Below, in pieces: positions 1 through 6,923 of a stretch of 16,392 nt of DNA. Source of the stretch: Phycisphaeraceae bacterium (GTDB taxonomy: Bacteria > Planctomycetota > Phycisphaerae > Phycisphaerales > UBA1924); assembly GCA_009827215.1 (NCBI GenBank), contig WUAJ01000030.1, forward strand, positions 1 through 16,392. Reading direction: 5' to 3'. The notes under the pieces were generated by a model. That model worked only from the letters and a program-made list of their open reading frames with translations. It did not search any database and had not been told where the DNA came from. The translations under genes and the position numbers were made by a program. Each line of letters opens with the position of its first letter. Positions within the stretch are counted from its first letter, which is position 1.

Positions 1-1
1 G

Positions 2-874
2 TACTTCATCAGTCATCACGAGCAATCGAATCGTGACGGGTGCAGCGGAAGGCCCGTGTTTGGTGGGACGAAGCAGCTCGCGACGATTTTGGAGCAGCAT
101 CCTGTAGATGCGATTTATCTCGCGATGCCCAATGCGAAAGCCGCGAAAGTCCCGCACTTGTTGCAACGGCTTGAGAGATTTGCGATCGATGTTCGCCTTA
201 TTCCTGATGTGCGATTGAAGTATCTTCCACAATCAATGGCGGTATCTGAACTGGAAGGGATGCCGATCTTGAGTTATCGGGAGAACCCACTCTCAGGAGT
301 GGGGGGCGTGTTGAAGCGGCTGGTCGATATCGTGGGTTCATTGATTGGCTTGGTGCTGTTCGCGCCAATTATGCTTGTGATTGCGCTGATCATCGTGTGC
401 ACTTCTAAGGGTGGTGTCATCTTCCGGCAGAAGCGTGTGAGTCTGGGAGGTGATATATTCTGGATATACAAGTTCCGCACGATGGATGCGAATGCAGGGA
501 GCGATTCAAAGTGGACGGAAGTTGATGATCCCCGAGTGACGCGTGTTGGTAGTTGGCTACGAAAGACGAGTCTGGATGAGATCCCGCAGCTGTTTAATGT
601 GCTGATCGGGGAGATGTCGCTCGTTGGTCCTCGTCCTGAGCGTCCTGAGCTGATTGATCGCTTTCGTGATGACTGGCGCGGCTACATGATCCGTCAGCAT
701 GTGAAAGCAGGGATGACGGGCTGGGCGCAGGTCAACGGGCTCCGTGGGAACACCAGTTTGAGGAAGCGATTGCAGTATGATCTGTTCTACATACGGCACT
801 GGTCGATCTGGTTCGATTTCCGAATCCTGTTGATGACGATCATGCGTGGATTTGTTCATCGCAATGCGTACTAA
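2..874 (+). CDS. Undecaprenyl-phosphate sugar-phosphate transferase (WcaJ/EpsL type), 5' end outside window
   Basis: The frame is open from base 2, so the gene enters from the left edge and only its last 290 codons are present. The first part (about 2-250) fits the Rossmann-like nucleotide-binding region that precedes the catalytic domain in this family. One membrane segment follows at about 330-400 (VGSLIGLVLFAPIMLVIALI). The bacterial sugar transferase domain then shows FRQKRV, YKFRTM, the acidic pair in KTSLDEIPQLFNVL, and SLVGPRPERPE. The end, FVHRNAY, is typical of the WcaJ-like subfamily. Known members move a sugar-1-phosphate (often glucose or galactose) from a nucleotide sugar to undecaprenyl phosphate on the inner membrane face, starting an exopolysaccharide repeat unit. 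The sugar used cannot be read from the sequence. A GTG at 56 is an internal codon, not the start. Confidence 0.93.
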   Translation, partial: YFISHHEQSNRDGCSGRPVFGGTKQLATILEQHPVDAIYLAMPNAKAAKVPHLLQRLERFAIDVRLIPDVRLKYLPQSMAVSELEGMPILSYRENPLSGVGGVLKRLVDIVGSLIGLVLFAPIMLVIALIIVCTSKGGVIFRQKRVSLGGDIFWIYKFRTMDANAGSDSKWTEVDDPRVTRVGSWLRKTSLDEIPQLFNVLIGEMSLVGPRPERPELIDRFRDDWRGYMIRQHVKAGMTGWAQVNGLRGNTSLRKRLQYDLFYIRHWSIWFDFRILLMTIMRGFVHRNAY

Positions 875-928
875 TTCCTAACATTTTGTGGAATTCGTGG
901 AATTTGTACTGATGAGTCGCTCTGAGGG

Positions 929-957
929 TTGCGATTTTTATGTGAAATCTGTATAAC
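929..957 (+). promoter_or_regulatory. Sigma-70-type promoter for the prepilin gene
   Basis: TTGCGA (929-934), a 17-nt spacer, then TATAAC (952-957), matching the -35 consensus at 4 of 6 and the -10 consensus at 5 of 6. Transcription would start near 964, giving a leader of about 229 nt. A second candidate with the same -35 hexamer lies at 1074-1101. Confidence 0.55.
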
Positions 958-974
958 AGTCCCAAGGACATTGG

Positions 975-993
975 GGGGTTCGTGTGGAACCCC
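975..993 (+). repeat. Inverted repeat in leader (hairpin, possible weak terminator or attenuator)
   Basis: GGGGTTC (975-981), 5-nt loop, GAACCCC (987-993), a perfect 7-bp stem. It lies about 11 nt after the predicted start of the prepilin transcript and 100 nt after the sugar transferase stop. The tail TTGTCAACCC is not a U-run, so a rho-independent terminator is doubtful. Confidence 0.5.
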
Positions 994-1073
994 TTGTCAA
1001 CCCTGTCTACGAAACGCGCTCCACCCGCTATCTGATCATGTTCGGTCGATTTTACGGAACAATTTGGATCAGC

Positions 1074-1101
1074 TTGCGAATGGAGCATGTGGGACTATGA
1101 C
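1074..1101 (+). promoter_or_regulatory. Second, weaker promoter candidate for the prepilin gene
   Basis: TTGCGA (1074-1079), 16-nt spacer, TATGAC (1096-1101); 4 of 6 matches in each box. It would start transcription near 1108 and omit the first hairpin. Less convincing than 929-957. Confidence 0.25.
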
Positions 1102-1105
1102 ACAC

Positions 1106-1120
1106 CACGCACGATGCGTG
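1106..1120 (+). repeat. Small inverted repeat in leader
   Basis: CACGCA (1106-1111), loop CGA, TGCGTG (1115-1120). Perfect 6-bp stem with a 3-nt loop in the prepilin leader. Confidence 0.45.
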
Positions 1121-1131
1121 AAGAAACAACC

Positions 1132-1173
1132 AAGATTGAGGTACTTCCTTCATAGGAACTCACACTCAATCTT
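1132..1173 (+). promoter_or_regulatory. Hairpin just upstream of the prepilin ribosome binding site
   Basis: AAGATTGAG (1132-1140) pairs perfectly over 9 bp with CTCAATCTT (1165-1173); inside the loop TTCC (1145-1148) can pair with GGAA (1155-1158). The structure ends 9 nt before the GGAGG at 1183-1187. It could protect the 5' end of the message or modulate ribosome access; the function is inferred from position only. Confidence 0.5.
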
Positions 1174-1192
1174 CAAGCAGACGGAGGCCGTC

Positions 1193-2305
1193 GTGGCAAG
1201 ACGAAACAAGGCATTTACACTGATTGAACTTCTGGTGGTCATCGCGATCATCGCTCTTCTCATAGGCATCCTCCTGCCCGCGCTCGGACAGGCACGCCGA
1301 TCGGCACAGAATGTTGTGGCGCAGGCCAACGCTCGCTCCCTCAACACCGGTGCGGCGAACTACGCGGGTGATTCCGATGACCGCATCTTCAGCTTTACTT
1401 GGCGTGGGGGTGAAAAGTACATCAACCTCAAGAACGGCAAAGAGAAGCTTGCTCCGAATGACACCATCGCAGCTGCGTGGCAGGCACAAAACATCCTCCA
1501 GCGTGCGACCGGTCGTTTGAAAGGACAGGGGGCATTCATCGCTCCTGAGCAGCGCCTCATGCATCGCCGTTACTCGCACCTTGTGCTTCTTGACTACCTG
1601 ACCGACCGTCAGCCGGAACCAATCGCGGCTTCCCCGTTCGATAAGAACCTGATTAACTGGCAAGAAAACCCACTTGAGTACATCGAGCCGGGCAACTCGT
1701 TCCCTTACGGTAACGGTCAGCCGGAAGAGCCTGGCTATGACACCGACGGCAACTGGACCCCAACTGGTATCAAGCAGCTCTGGCCATTCGCTTCGACCTA
1801 CCAAATGGTCCCAGCAGCCTGGAACACCGATGGTATCAATGGTGCCAACACTTACACACCAATTGACAGTACTCCTCACCTCTTCTCTGCAATCCAAGCT
1901 GGTCCAACTCTCGGTCGCCGTAAGATGACCCAAGTGGCTCACCCATCGGGTAAGGTCATGATGTTCGAAGAGTTCGACCGATTCTCCGATCCGGCTGGTC
2001 TGTACTTCGCGTATCCAGAAGCGAAAGCGAATCTCGCATTCTTCGATGGATCCGTGCGTCAGGAAGAGACCCAGGACTCCAACGCAGGTTGGAATCCTCG
2101 CTCGCCTAATCAGCCATGGCTCCAAAGATACATTCCATTGGATACATTCCCTCTACCCAAGGGTGGATTGGGTGACCAGACTGAGTACTGTCAGCGTTAC
2201 CGCTGGACACGCAACGGTCTGCAGGGCATCGACTTTGGTGGAGCGGATGTCGGAACTCGTGGTAATCCTGAGATCATCGATCCAGAGTGCACCGAGATCA
2301 ACTAA
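1193..2305 (+). CDS. Prepilin-type N-terminal cleavage/methylation domain protein (type II pseudopilin-like)
   Basis: The start is GTG 1193 because GGAGG (1183-1187) sits 5 nt upstream and the pilin signal follows at once; the product has 370 residues. Residues 1-7 (VARRNKA) form a short basic leader. Prepilin peptidase would cut between Ala7 and Phe8, leaving FTLIELLVV with the conserved Glu at mature position 5; Ala instead of Gly at -1 is common in planctomycetes. Residues 8-32 form the hydrophobic helix. The remainder is a long globular part ending with a LAFFDGSVR motif (about 281-289), resembling the H-X9-DG region of planctomycete pseudopilin-like proteins. It is exported and probably assembled by, or linked to, a type II secretion/pilus-like system. 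It stands alone between its promoter and terminator. Its rich use of AAC, ACC, GGT and CGT codons suggests high expression. Its specific role is unknown. Confidence 0.85.
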   Translation: MARRNKAFTLIELLVVIAIIALLIGILLPALGQARRSAQNVVAQANARSLNTGAANYAGDSDDRIFSFTWRGGEKYINLKNGKEKLAPNDTIAAAWQAQNILQRATGRLKGQGAFIAPEQRLMHRRYSHLVLLDYLTDRQPEPIAASPFDKNLINWQENPLEYIEPGNSFPYGNGQPEEPGYDTDGNWTPTGIKQLWPFASTYQMVPAAWNTDGINGANTYTPIDSTPHLFSAIQAGPTLGRRKMTQVAHPSGKVMMFEEFDRFSDPAGLYFAYPEAKANLAFFDGSVRQEETQDSNAGWNPRSPNQPWLQRYIPLDTFPLPKGGLGDQTEYCQRYRWTRNGLQGIDFGGADVGTRGNPEIIDPECTEIN

Positions 2306-2332
2306 GACATCGTTCATTAAAACACTACAGAG

Positions 2333-2360
2333 CCCCGTCCATGTGACGGGGTTTCTTTTG
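2333..2360 (+). terminator. Rho-independent terminator of the prepilin gene
   Basis: CCCCGTC (2333-2339), 5-nt loop, GACGGGG (2345-2351), followed by TTTCTTTTG. It lies 27 nt after the stop codon. Confidence 0.85.
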
Positions 2361-2427
2361 TTTAGAGCTGTACCAACTCGATTCAGAAAACCATGTTCGA
2401 CTGGTACATGAATCACAGACGAATGAA

Positions 2428-2452
2428 AAACGCCCCGTTGGGAGGGGCGTTT
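2428..2452 (-). terminator. Rho-independent terminator of the protease gene
   Basis: AAACGCCCC (2428-2436), 7-nt loop, GGGGCGTTT (2444-2452), a perfect 9-bp stem. Read on the minus strand it is followed by TTTTTC and lies 31 nt past the stop of the gene at 2484-3800. It may also act as a backup for plus-strand transcripts. Confidence 0.85.
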
Positions 2453-2483
2453 ATATTGGTACAAGATCTATGTGCGAGTTCGT

Positions 2484-3800
2484 TTAAGGACCGAGTCGGC
2501 GGACTCGGCGGAGATCGGCGAGGTAGTCCTCAATTTGTTGTTCCCAGTAGACGACATCGATCGCGTTCTCGTATCCATCAACGATCGATGGCATCTCCAT
2601 TTCTTCTGCCTGCGCCATGATGCGCTTGTAGAGTCCAAGGTTCTTCTTGGCGCTCTGGAGAGAGGCGCCTGCAAAGGTGATGTACTCGCTGTTTCCAAAC
2701 TGAGCGATATCAGTTTGGAACGAGTTGATGGTTGCGTTCAGTCGATCGCGGAGTCGTTTACATTTCTTCGTATCGCGATCAGTGATCTCTGTGCCCATAT
2801 CGCCTGCTGAGTCCCATTTCTCGAATCCCTGAGCCTTCGCAAAGTCTTCGAGGGACTTGGATTCGCTTTCTTTGACGATGCCGTATTTCGCGGCTTGTGC
2901 CGTAGTGAGCGTAAGGACTGTATTCGGGCCGTCGATGGTCTCATATCTTCTAGGGAGTCCATCCTTTGAGTTTGTCAGGACCCACTCGCCCCTTTCTCGG
3001 TAGGCGTAGACCTCGGCTTCTGAGAGCATCATGGCTTGGACGAGGTAGCGCGAGTGTCCGTTGGCTTCAGCGGCTGAGCCGAGCTTTGAGGCCATGATGG
3101 AGGTCATCTTCTTATCCACTTCAGCTGAGCCGGTCGAGTTGGTTGAATAGACCACGGCTCCTCCGAAATCCGCTCCTGGTGCCATGGTGATGGTTTCACA
3201 CCAGAATGAAGGCCAAATTGAGGCGCTGATCGCGTGTTCGATGAGCATGTGATAGTTCAGGTCGTCTGAGAAGCGTTCCATGACTGCGACCATGTCCTGA
3301 GCGGCCCATACTTCCCCGCCTGGCGAGTTGATGCGGAAGACGATGTCGGTTACGCCTTGTTCCACAGCCCATTCAAGCGAGTTTTTGACTGAGAGTGGGT
3401 AGATGTCTTGTCCGAAGGTGCCTGAGAGCGGGATCTCCATCAGCAGCTGATATCCCTCTCTTTTAAGCGATTTGGTCTCTGTCGCTGCGTTCGAGCTGCT
3501 CTTTGGGATGCTCAGGGTGGTTGGCTGATCATTGGTGACCTTGGGAGTGTCCGAGATTGGCGTACGCTCCACAGAGCGGACTTCGCGAGCGTTGAGCGTC
3601 ATACGAGTGCTGATGCCATGGATCTCGGTCTCGATCACGATGGTCCGGCGATTCTCGGTGATGATGGTGCCTTCATAGGTTGTTCCATCACGTAAGACGA
3701 CGATATCAGCGAGCGAGGCGCTGGACAGACACGCGAGAGCAGAGCCTGCCGTAATCGCGATCAGGGATGGGCGAGAGAATCGTTTGGATCGGGGCATCAT
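2484..3800 (-). CDS. Secreted ClpP-class serine protease homologue (NfeD/SppA-like)
   Basis: Two adjacent ATG codons (3800 and 3797) follow a GGAG on the minus strand; the outer one gives 438 residues. A longer open frame to 4196 runs antisense through mnmG and is not credible. Residues 1-31 look like a Sec signal peptide, probably cut after ASLA. Residues 32-78 are a beta-rich module (DIVVLRDGTTYEGTII) of a kind often found behind planctomycete signal peptides. Residues about 118-300 resemble the ClpP/crotonase-fold protease domain of NfeD and SppA: INSPGG (157-162), the probable nucleophile Ser192 in AISAS, then TMAPGADFGGA (205-215), and Lys230/Lys231 as candidate catalytic bases. LTLTTAQAAKYGIV matches the C-terminal part of that domain. 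The last ~110 residues look alpha-helical. The NfeD membrane region is absent. Substrate unknown; likely extracytoplasmic. Confidence 0.75.
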   Translation of the reverse strand: MMPRSKRFSRPSLIAITAGSALACLSSASLADIVVLRDGTTYEGTIITENRRTIVIETEIHGISTRMTLNAREVRSVERTPISDTPKVTNDQPTTLSIPKSSSNAATETKSLKREGYQLLMEIPLSGTFGQDIYPLSVKNSLEWAVEQGVTDIVFRINSPGGEVWAAQDMVAVMERFSDDLNYHMLIEHAISASIWPSFWCETITMAPGADFGGAVVYSTNSTGSAEVDKKMTSIMASKLGSAAEANGHSRYLVQAMMLSEAEVYAYRERGEWVLTNSKDGLPRRYETIDGPNTVLTLTTAQAAKYGIVKESESKSLEDFAKAQGFEKWDSAGDMGTEITDRDTKKCKRLRDRLNATINSFQTDIAQFGNSEYITFAGASLQSAKKNLGLYKRIMAQAEEMEMPSIVDGYENAIDVVYWEQQIEDYLADLRRVRRLGP

Positions 3801-3840
3801 CAATCTCCAATGAATGGGAGTCTGTTTGGTATTGTTCATT

Positions 3841-3869
3841 AGTGTATCAAACTGTGAGAGATATGCCAA
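3841..3869 (-). promoter_or_regulatory. Promoter of the ClpP-class protease gene
   Basis: On the minus strand: TTGGCA (3869-3864), exactly 17 nt, TACACT (3846-3841). Matches are 5 of 6 and 4 of 6. Transcription would start near 3834, giving a leader of about 34 nt to the ATG at 3800. It lies in the 93-bp divergent gap shared with mnmG. Confidence 0.6.
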
Positions 3870-3893
3870 GATAGATTTGTGTGAGACTACAGT

Positions 3894-5837
3894 TTGGGCG
3901 TGAAATCGAACTATCAAGTCATCGTGGTTGGGGGCGGTCATGCCGGAATCGAAGCGGCGTGGGCGGCTGCGAACACACTCGGGGCTGAAAGTTCCGTCGC
4001 TTTGGTCACGCTGGAAGCTCAGAAAATAGGCGTTATGAGCTGTAATCCAGCAATTGGGGGGCTTGCGAAGGGACAGCTTGTCCGCGAGATCGACGCGATG
4101 GGGGGGATGATGGGTCTGGTCGCGGACGCGACTGGTATTCAGTTCAAACTTCTGAACACTTCCAAAGGAGCCGCGGTTCATGGCCCTCGTTGTCAATCAG
4201 ACAAGCACGCGTATGCTCGCGTCGCACAGCGATTCATCAAATCTCGTCCAGAGATCGAGGTCGTAGAGGGCAGTGTCGAGGCGATCCTCACTGAGGGTGA
4301 GCAATCGAACCTCGTTGCGACTGGCGTGCGGATCGGTCTGAATGATGGTGGGGAACTGGAGCTGCACGCTCCTTCGGTGATCCTGACCACTGGTACCTTC
4401 ATGCACGGGATTATGCATCGAGGTCAGGACACGACTGAAGGTGGTCGTGTGGGTGAGGCCGCGACGAACAAGATTTCTGATGCATTGCGCTCGCTTGGGT
4501 TTGAACTGGGGAGATTAAAGACCGGTACTCCACCTCGTTTGGATATCCATTCGATCGATTGGGACGCGCTTCCTGTGCAGGATGGTGACGAAGTGCCGAT
4601 GCCGTTCTAAGAGCTTTCGCGTGATGGTTGGGAGGTCGGGGATCTTCAATGTGATCATTTCCCGCTGATCGAGCAGGTTTCTTGTCGACAGACGACGACT
4701 GGACCAGGATCACATGATGCGATCCGCGCCAATCTCGATCGGGCGCCGATATTCACTGGACAGATCGGATCCGCAGGACCACGATACTGTCCGAGCATCG
4801 AGGACAAGGTGGTACGCTTCGCGGAGCGCGATCAGCACGGCGTGTATCTTGAGCCTGAATCCCATGAATCGGATTGGGTATATTGCAATGGGATCTCGAC
4901 GAGTCTGCCCGATGATGTGCAGGACACGATCGTGCACTCGATGCCGGGATGTGAGCATGCGAAGATTCTGCAGTACGGGTACGCGGTTGAGTATGACATG
5001 GTGCGTCCGCATCAGATCTATGTGACTGGGCAGTCTCGTTTGGTCGAGGGGTTCTACCTCGCGGGGCAGATCAACGGCACGAGCGGATATGAAGAAGCCG
5101 CGGCGCAGGGATTGGTCGCTGGAATCAATGCGGCGTTGCGGGCGCGAGGTGGGGGCGAGTTCTCGTTTGATCGTTCTCAGGCATACATCGGTGTGTTGAT
5201 GGATGATCTGGTGACGAAGACACCGCGTGAGCCGTATCGAATGTTTACGAGCCGAGCGGAGTATCGCTTGATGCTGCGTTCGGATAACGCGCCGGATCGG
5301 TTAACCCCGATCGCGATGGAACTTGGTTTACTGGATCATCATGAAATTGGATTGCTCCGCAAGAAACGCTTTGCTGCGAGATCTGCAGCGATCGAGTTTG
5401 GACGATCACTCATGAATTCAACGATGGACGGCAGCAAGACCATCGCAGATCGCATCCATGAGTCTGAATACAGCGTTGAGCATCTCAAGCATGCGATTCA
5501 AACGCAGATGGAAGCGAAGTTTGGCGATGTGCATCCGGAGGTCTATCAGACGCTGCACGCTCAGAAGCGGTACGAGCCGTATATCGAGCGGCAGAAGATC
5601 GAGATCCGCAGACACAACGAGATCGAGCACAAACCGATCCCTGAGTGGATTGAGTATGAGTTAATGGATTCACTCCGAAATGAAGCCCGCACAGCGTTGT
5701 CGAAATACCGACCTTCGACATTCGGACAAGCGTCGAGACTTGAAGGCGTGACCCCAGCGGACCTGACGCTGCTGAGTGTGTTGGTGAAGCGTGCACGATT
5801 GAGCAGGCGCGAGACGGAAGCCGCGAACTCGGAATGA
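3894..5837 (+). pseudogene. mnmG: tRNA uridine-5-carboxymethylaminomethyl modification enzyme MnmG (GidA), interrupted by one in-frame TAA
   Basis: MnmG, with MnmE, installs the (carboxymethyl)aminomethyl group on C5 of wobble U34 in certain tRNAs, using FAD, NADH and a folate. Seen: FAD motif GGGHAGIEAAWAAA near the N-terminus, CNPAIGGLAKGQLVREIDAMGG, TGTFMHGIMHRG, GPRYCPSIEDKV, AGQINGTSGYEEAAAQG, YRMFTSRAEYRLMLRSDNA and the C-terminal GQASRLEGVTPADL. The total of about 647 codons is normal for the family. A TAA at 4608-4610 (codon 239) falls right after VPMPF, where homologues usually have Ser in PFS; TCA to TAA would be a single change. The same frame continues after it, with conserved residues throughout, so there is no frameshift. 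No in-frame start exists between the stop and GTG 4809, so two working halves are unlikely. TTG 3894 or GTG 3900 may start the gene; the ribosome site is weak. Nonsense mutation, sequence error and readthrough all remain possible. Confidence 0.9.
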
Positions 5838-5850
5838 CCGAGTTTGATCG
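5826..5850 (+). terminator. Compact terminator candidate with the mnmG stop codon in its loop
   Basis: AACTCGG (5826-5832), loop AATGA, CCGAGTT (5838-5844), then TGATCGTGTTT. The mnmG stop TGA (5835-5837) lies in the loop. The U-tract is weak. The stem could serve both converging genes, as the UVR gene stop is at 5854. Confidence 0.5.
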
Positions 5851-5853
5851 TGT

Positions 5854-6648
5854 TTAGTTCCCGAGCATGCGGAGCTCGTCGCGGAGGATCGCGGCGAGTT
5901 CGAAGTTCTCTGACACGATCGCGGCTTCGAGTCTTTGGCGGAGCTCGGCTTTCTGAGAGACTGGGAGCTTGGGGACCAAGCCGTCACGCATCTCGCGGAG
6001 CATCTCGACCTCTCCCGCTTCGTCGAAGAGTTCTTCTTGACCTGCAGATTGGTAATAGAGACGGAGCGATTCGAGTCCATCATCGATCGCGTTGATCGCG
6101 GCTTTGTTCTCTTCGTGTTTGACCGCGTGGCTCGCGAGGGCTCGTGCACGCATCATCATGACATAGGGACGGTGTCCCTCCATCGCGAGTTGGTCGTCTT
6201 CGTCAATCGCGTGGTCGCGGAACATGTCCAGCACGCGGAGGTTGCGAGAGGTGTCTCGAGCGACGCTTTCGAAATCTTCGAGTACGAGCAGAGCGATGTA
6301 ACGGTGGTAGTACTGCTGTGCTTCTTCTCTGAGTTGTCGGCAGTCCTCGGCATCGAGGAAGCGGATCTCGCCGTCAGAGTCCTCGTCGTCATTGCTCTCG
6401 CTGAGCGTGAAGTCAGGGTCACCTGATTGGGCGATCTGCTGGAGCCGGTTTTCTTGATATTCGAGGTAGGAGTCGCAGTCGTGGGGGCGCTGGCCGTCTG
6501 GACGTCCGTCGATCTTCATCTGGAGGAATCCGAGGTCGAGGCGGACCTGGATCCGAGGTTCGTGATCCTGTCCCTCGATGAGCCGAACGGAGATTTGTCC
6601 GGGTACAAATGGCCATTCTTCGAGCAGTTTGGAGATGTCTCTTTCCAC
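5854..6648 (-). CDS. UVR-motif (UvrB/UvrC motif) protein, planctomycete type
   Basis: GTG 6648 is chosen because AGGA lies 6 nt upstream and a promoter sits just beyond (6683-6711); the product has 264 residues. The open frame to 6804 would run through that promoter. The C-terminus, residues 232-262 (AELRQRLEAAIVSENFELAAILRDELRML), is a clear UVR motif, the helical hairpin by which UvrB and UvrC contact each other and which also occurs in McsA and ClpC-type proteins. Residues 30-70 contain LGFLQMKIDGRPDGQRPHDC, which looks like a conserved block. Residues 100-200 are helical and acidic-rich. No nuclease, helicase or CxxC zinc motif is visible, so it is not UvrB, UvrC or McsA. It may be an adaptor that binds another UVR protein; the role is unknown. 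It converges with mnmG and diverges from the sigma factor gene. Confidence 0.8.
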   Translation of the reverse strand: MERDISKLLEEWPFVPGQISVRLIEGQDHEPRIQVRLDLGFLQMKIDGRPDGQRPHDCDSYLEYQENRLQQIAQSGDPDFTLSESNDDEDSDGEIRFLDAEDCRQLREEAQQYYHRYIALLVLEDFESVARDTSRNLRVLDMFRDHAIDEDDQLAMEGHRPYVMMMRARALASHAVKHEENKAAINAIDDGLESLRLYYQSAGQEELFDEAGEVEMLREMRDGLVPKLPVSQKAELRQRLEAAIVSENFELAAILRDELRMLGN

Positions 6649-6682
6649 ACAAAATCCTAGCTTCGCGAGAGGCGAATTGGGG

Positions 6683-6711
6683 AGTATGAAGCCATTATCG
6701 GGGGATGCCAA
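6683..6711 (-). promoter_or_regulatory. Promoter of the UVR-motif gene
   Basis: Minus strand: TTGGCA (6711-6706), 17 nt, CATACT (6688-6683); 5 of 6 and 4 of 6 matches. The start near 6676 leaves a leader of about 28 nt and supports GTG 6648 as the start codon. The rest of the 275-bp divergent gap (6649-6923) shows no convincing plus-strand promoter. Confidence 0.55.
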
Positions 6712-6923
6712 TAAAATTCTAGAAAGGCCGATCACTTTTCCAAAATACTGTGAAATCCCTCCAAACGGTCCAATCCGCAAGGATTTAGAGCCAGTTAAAA
6801 TCAAAGAAAATGCCCGTGTTGAGGGGAAAACCCTTTTATCCGATGGAACAGATCGTGTACGATGACGAACAGTGGGATGAGTGAGAGCTCATCTCGTTTC
6901 CGGCGGCGCTCGCCGCGGAAAGG

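Larger units (their letters stand above)
875..1192 (+). other. 318-nt non-coding leader/intergenic region before the prepilin gene
   Basis: No gene is supported here, although the prepilin frame is open upstream to 929; that extension lacks a ribosome binding site and has no prepilin character. The stretch begins with a tandem 8-mer GTGGAATT (888-895 and 897-904), and AATTCC 873-878 can pair with GGAATT 890-895. It then holds a strong promoter candidate (929-957), a second weaker one (1074-1101), and three perfect inverted repeats (975-993, 1106-1120, 1132-1173), the last ending 9 nt before the Shine-Dalgarno sequence. The layout suggests a structured 5' untranslated region of about 230 nt. 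Confidence 0.6.

Noticed and set aside
929..1192. 88-codon extension of the prepilin gene upstream of GTG 1193
   Set aside because: The pilin leader must be at the N-terminus, and GGAGG at 1183-1187 marks GTG 1193. The 929 codon lies within the promoter itself.
1101..1192. Cyclic di-GMP riboswitch before the prepilin gene
   Set aside because: CACGCA recalls the start of GEMM elements, but the rest of the conserved core is missing and the hairpins do not match.
1166..2125. Long minus-strand open frame opposite the prepilin gene
   Set aside because: It has no recognisable domain or ribosome site and covers a clear prepilin gene.
3801..4196. N-terminal extension of the protease gene running antisense through the start of mnmG
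   Set aside because: ATG 3800 has a GGAG site, a signal peptide follows directly, and a promoter lies just upstream at 3841-3869; the extension has no family character.
4809..5837. Second half of mnmG as an independent gene starting at GTG 4809
   Set aside because: It lacks a ribosome site and omits 66 conserved MnmG codons just upstream, so it is the tail of one interrupted gene.
6649..6804. N-terminal extension of the UVR gene
   Set aside because: It would run through the promoter at 6683-6711; AGGA supports GTG 6648.
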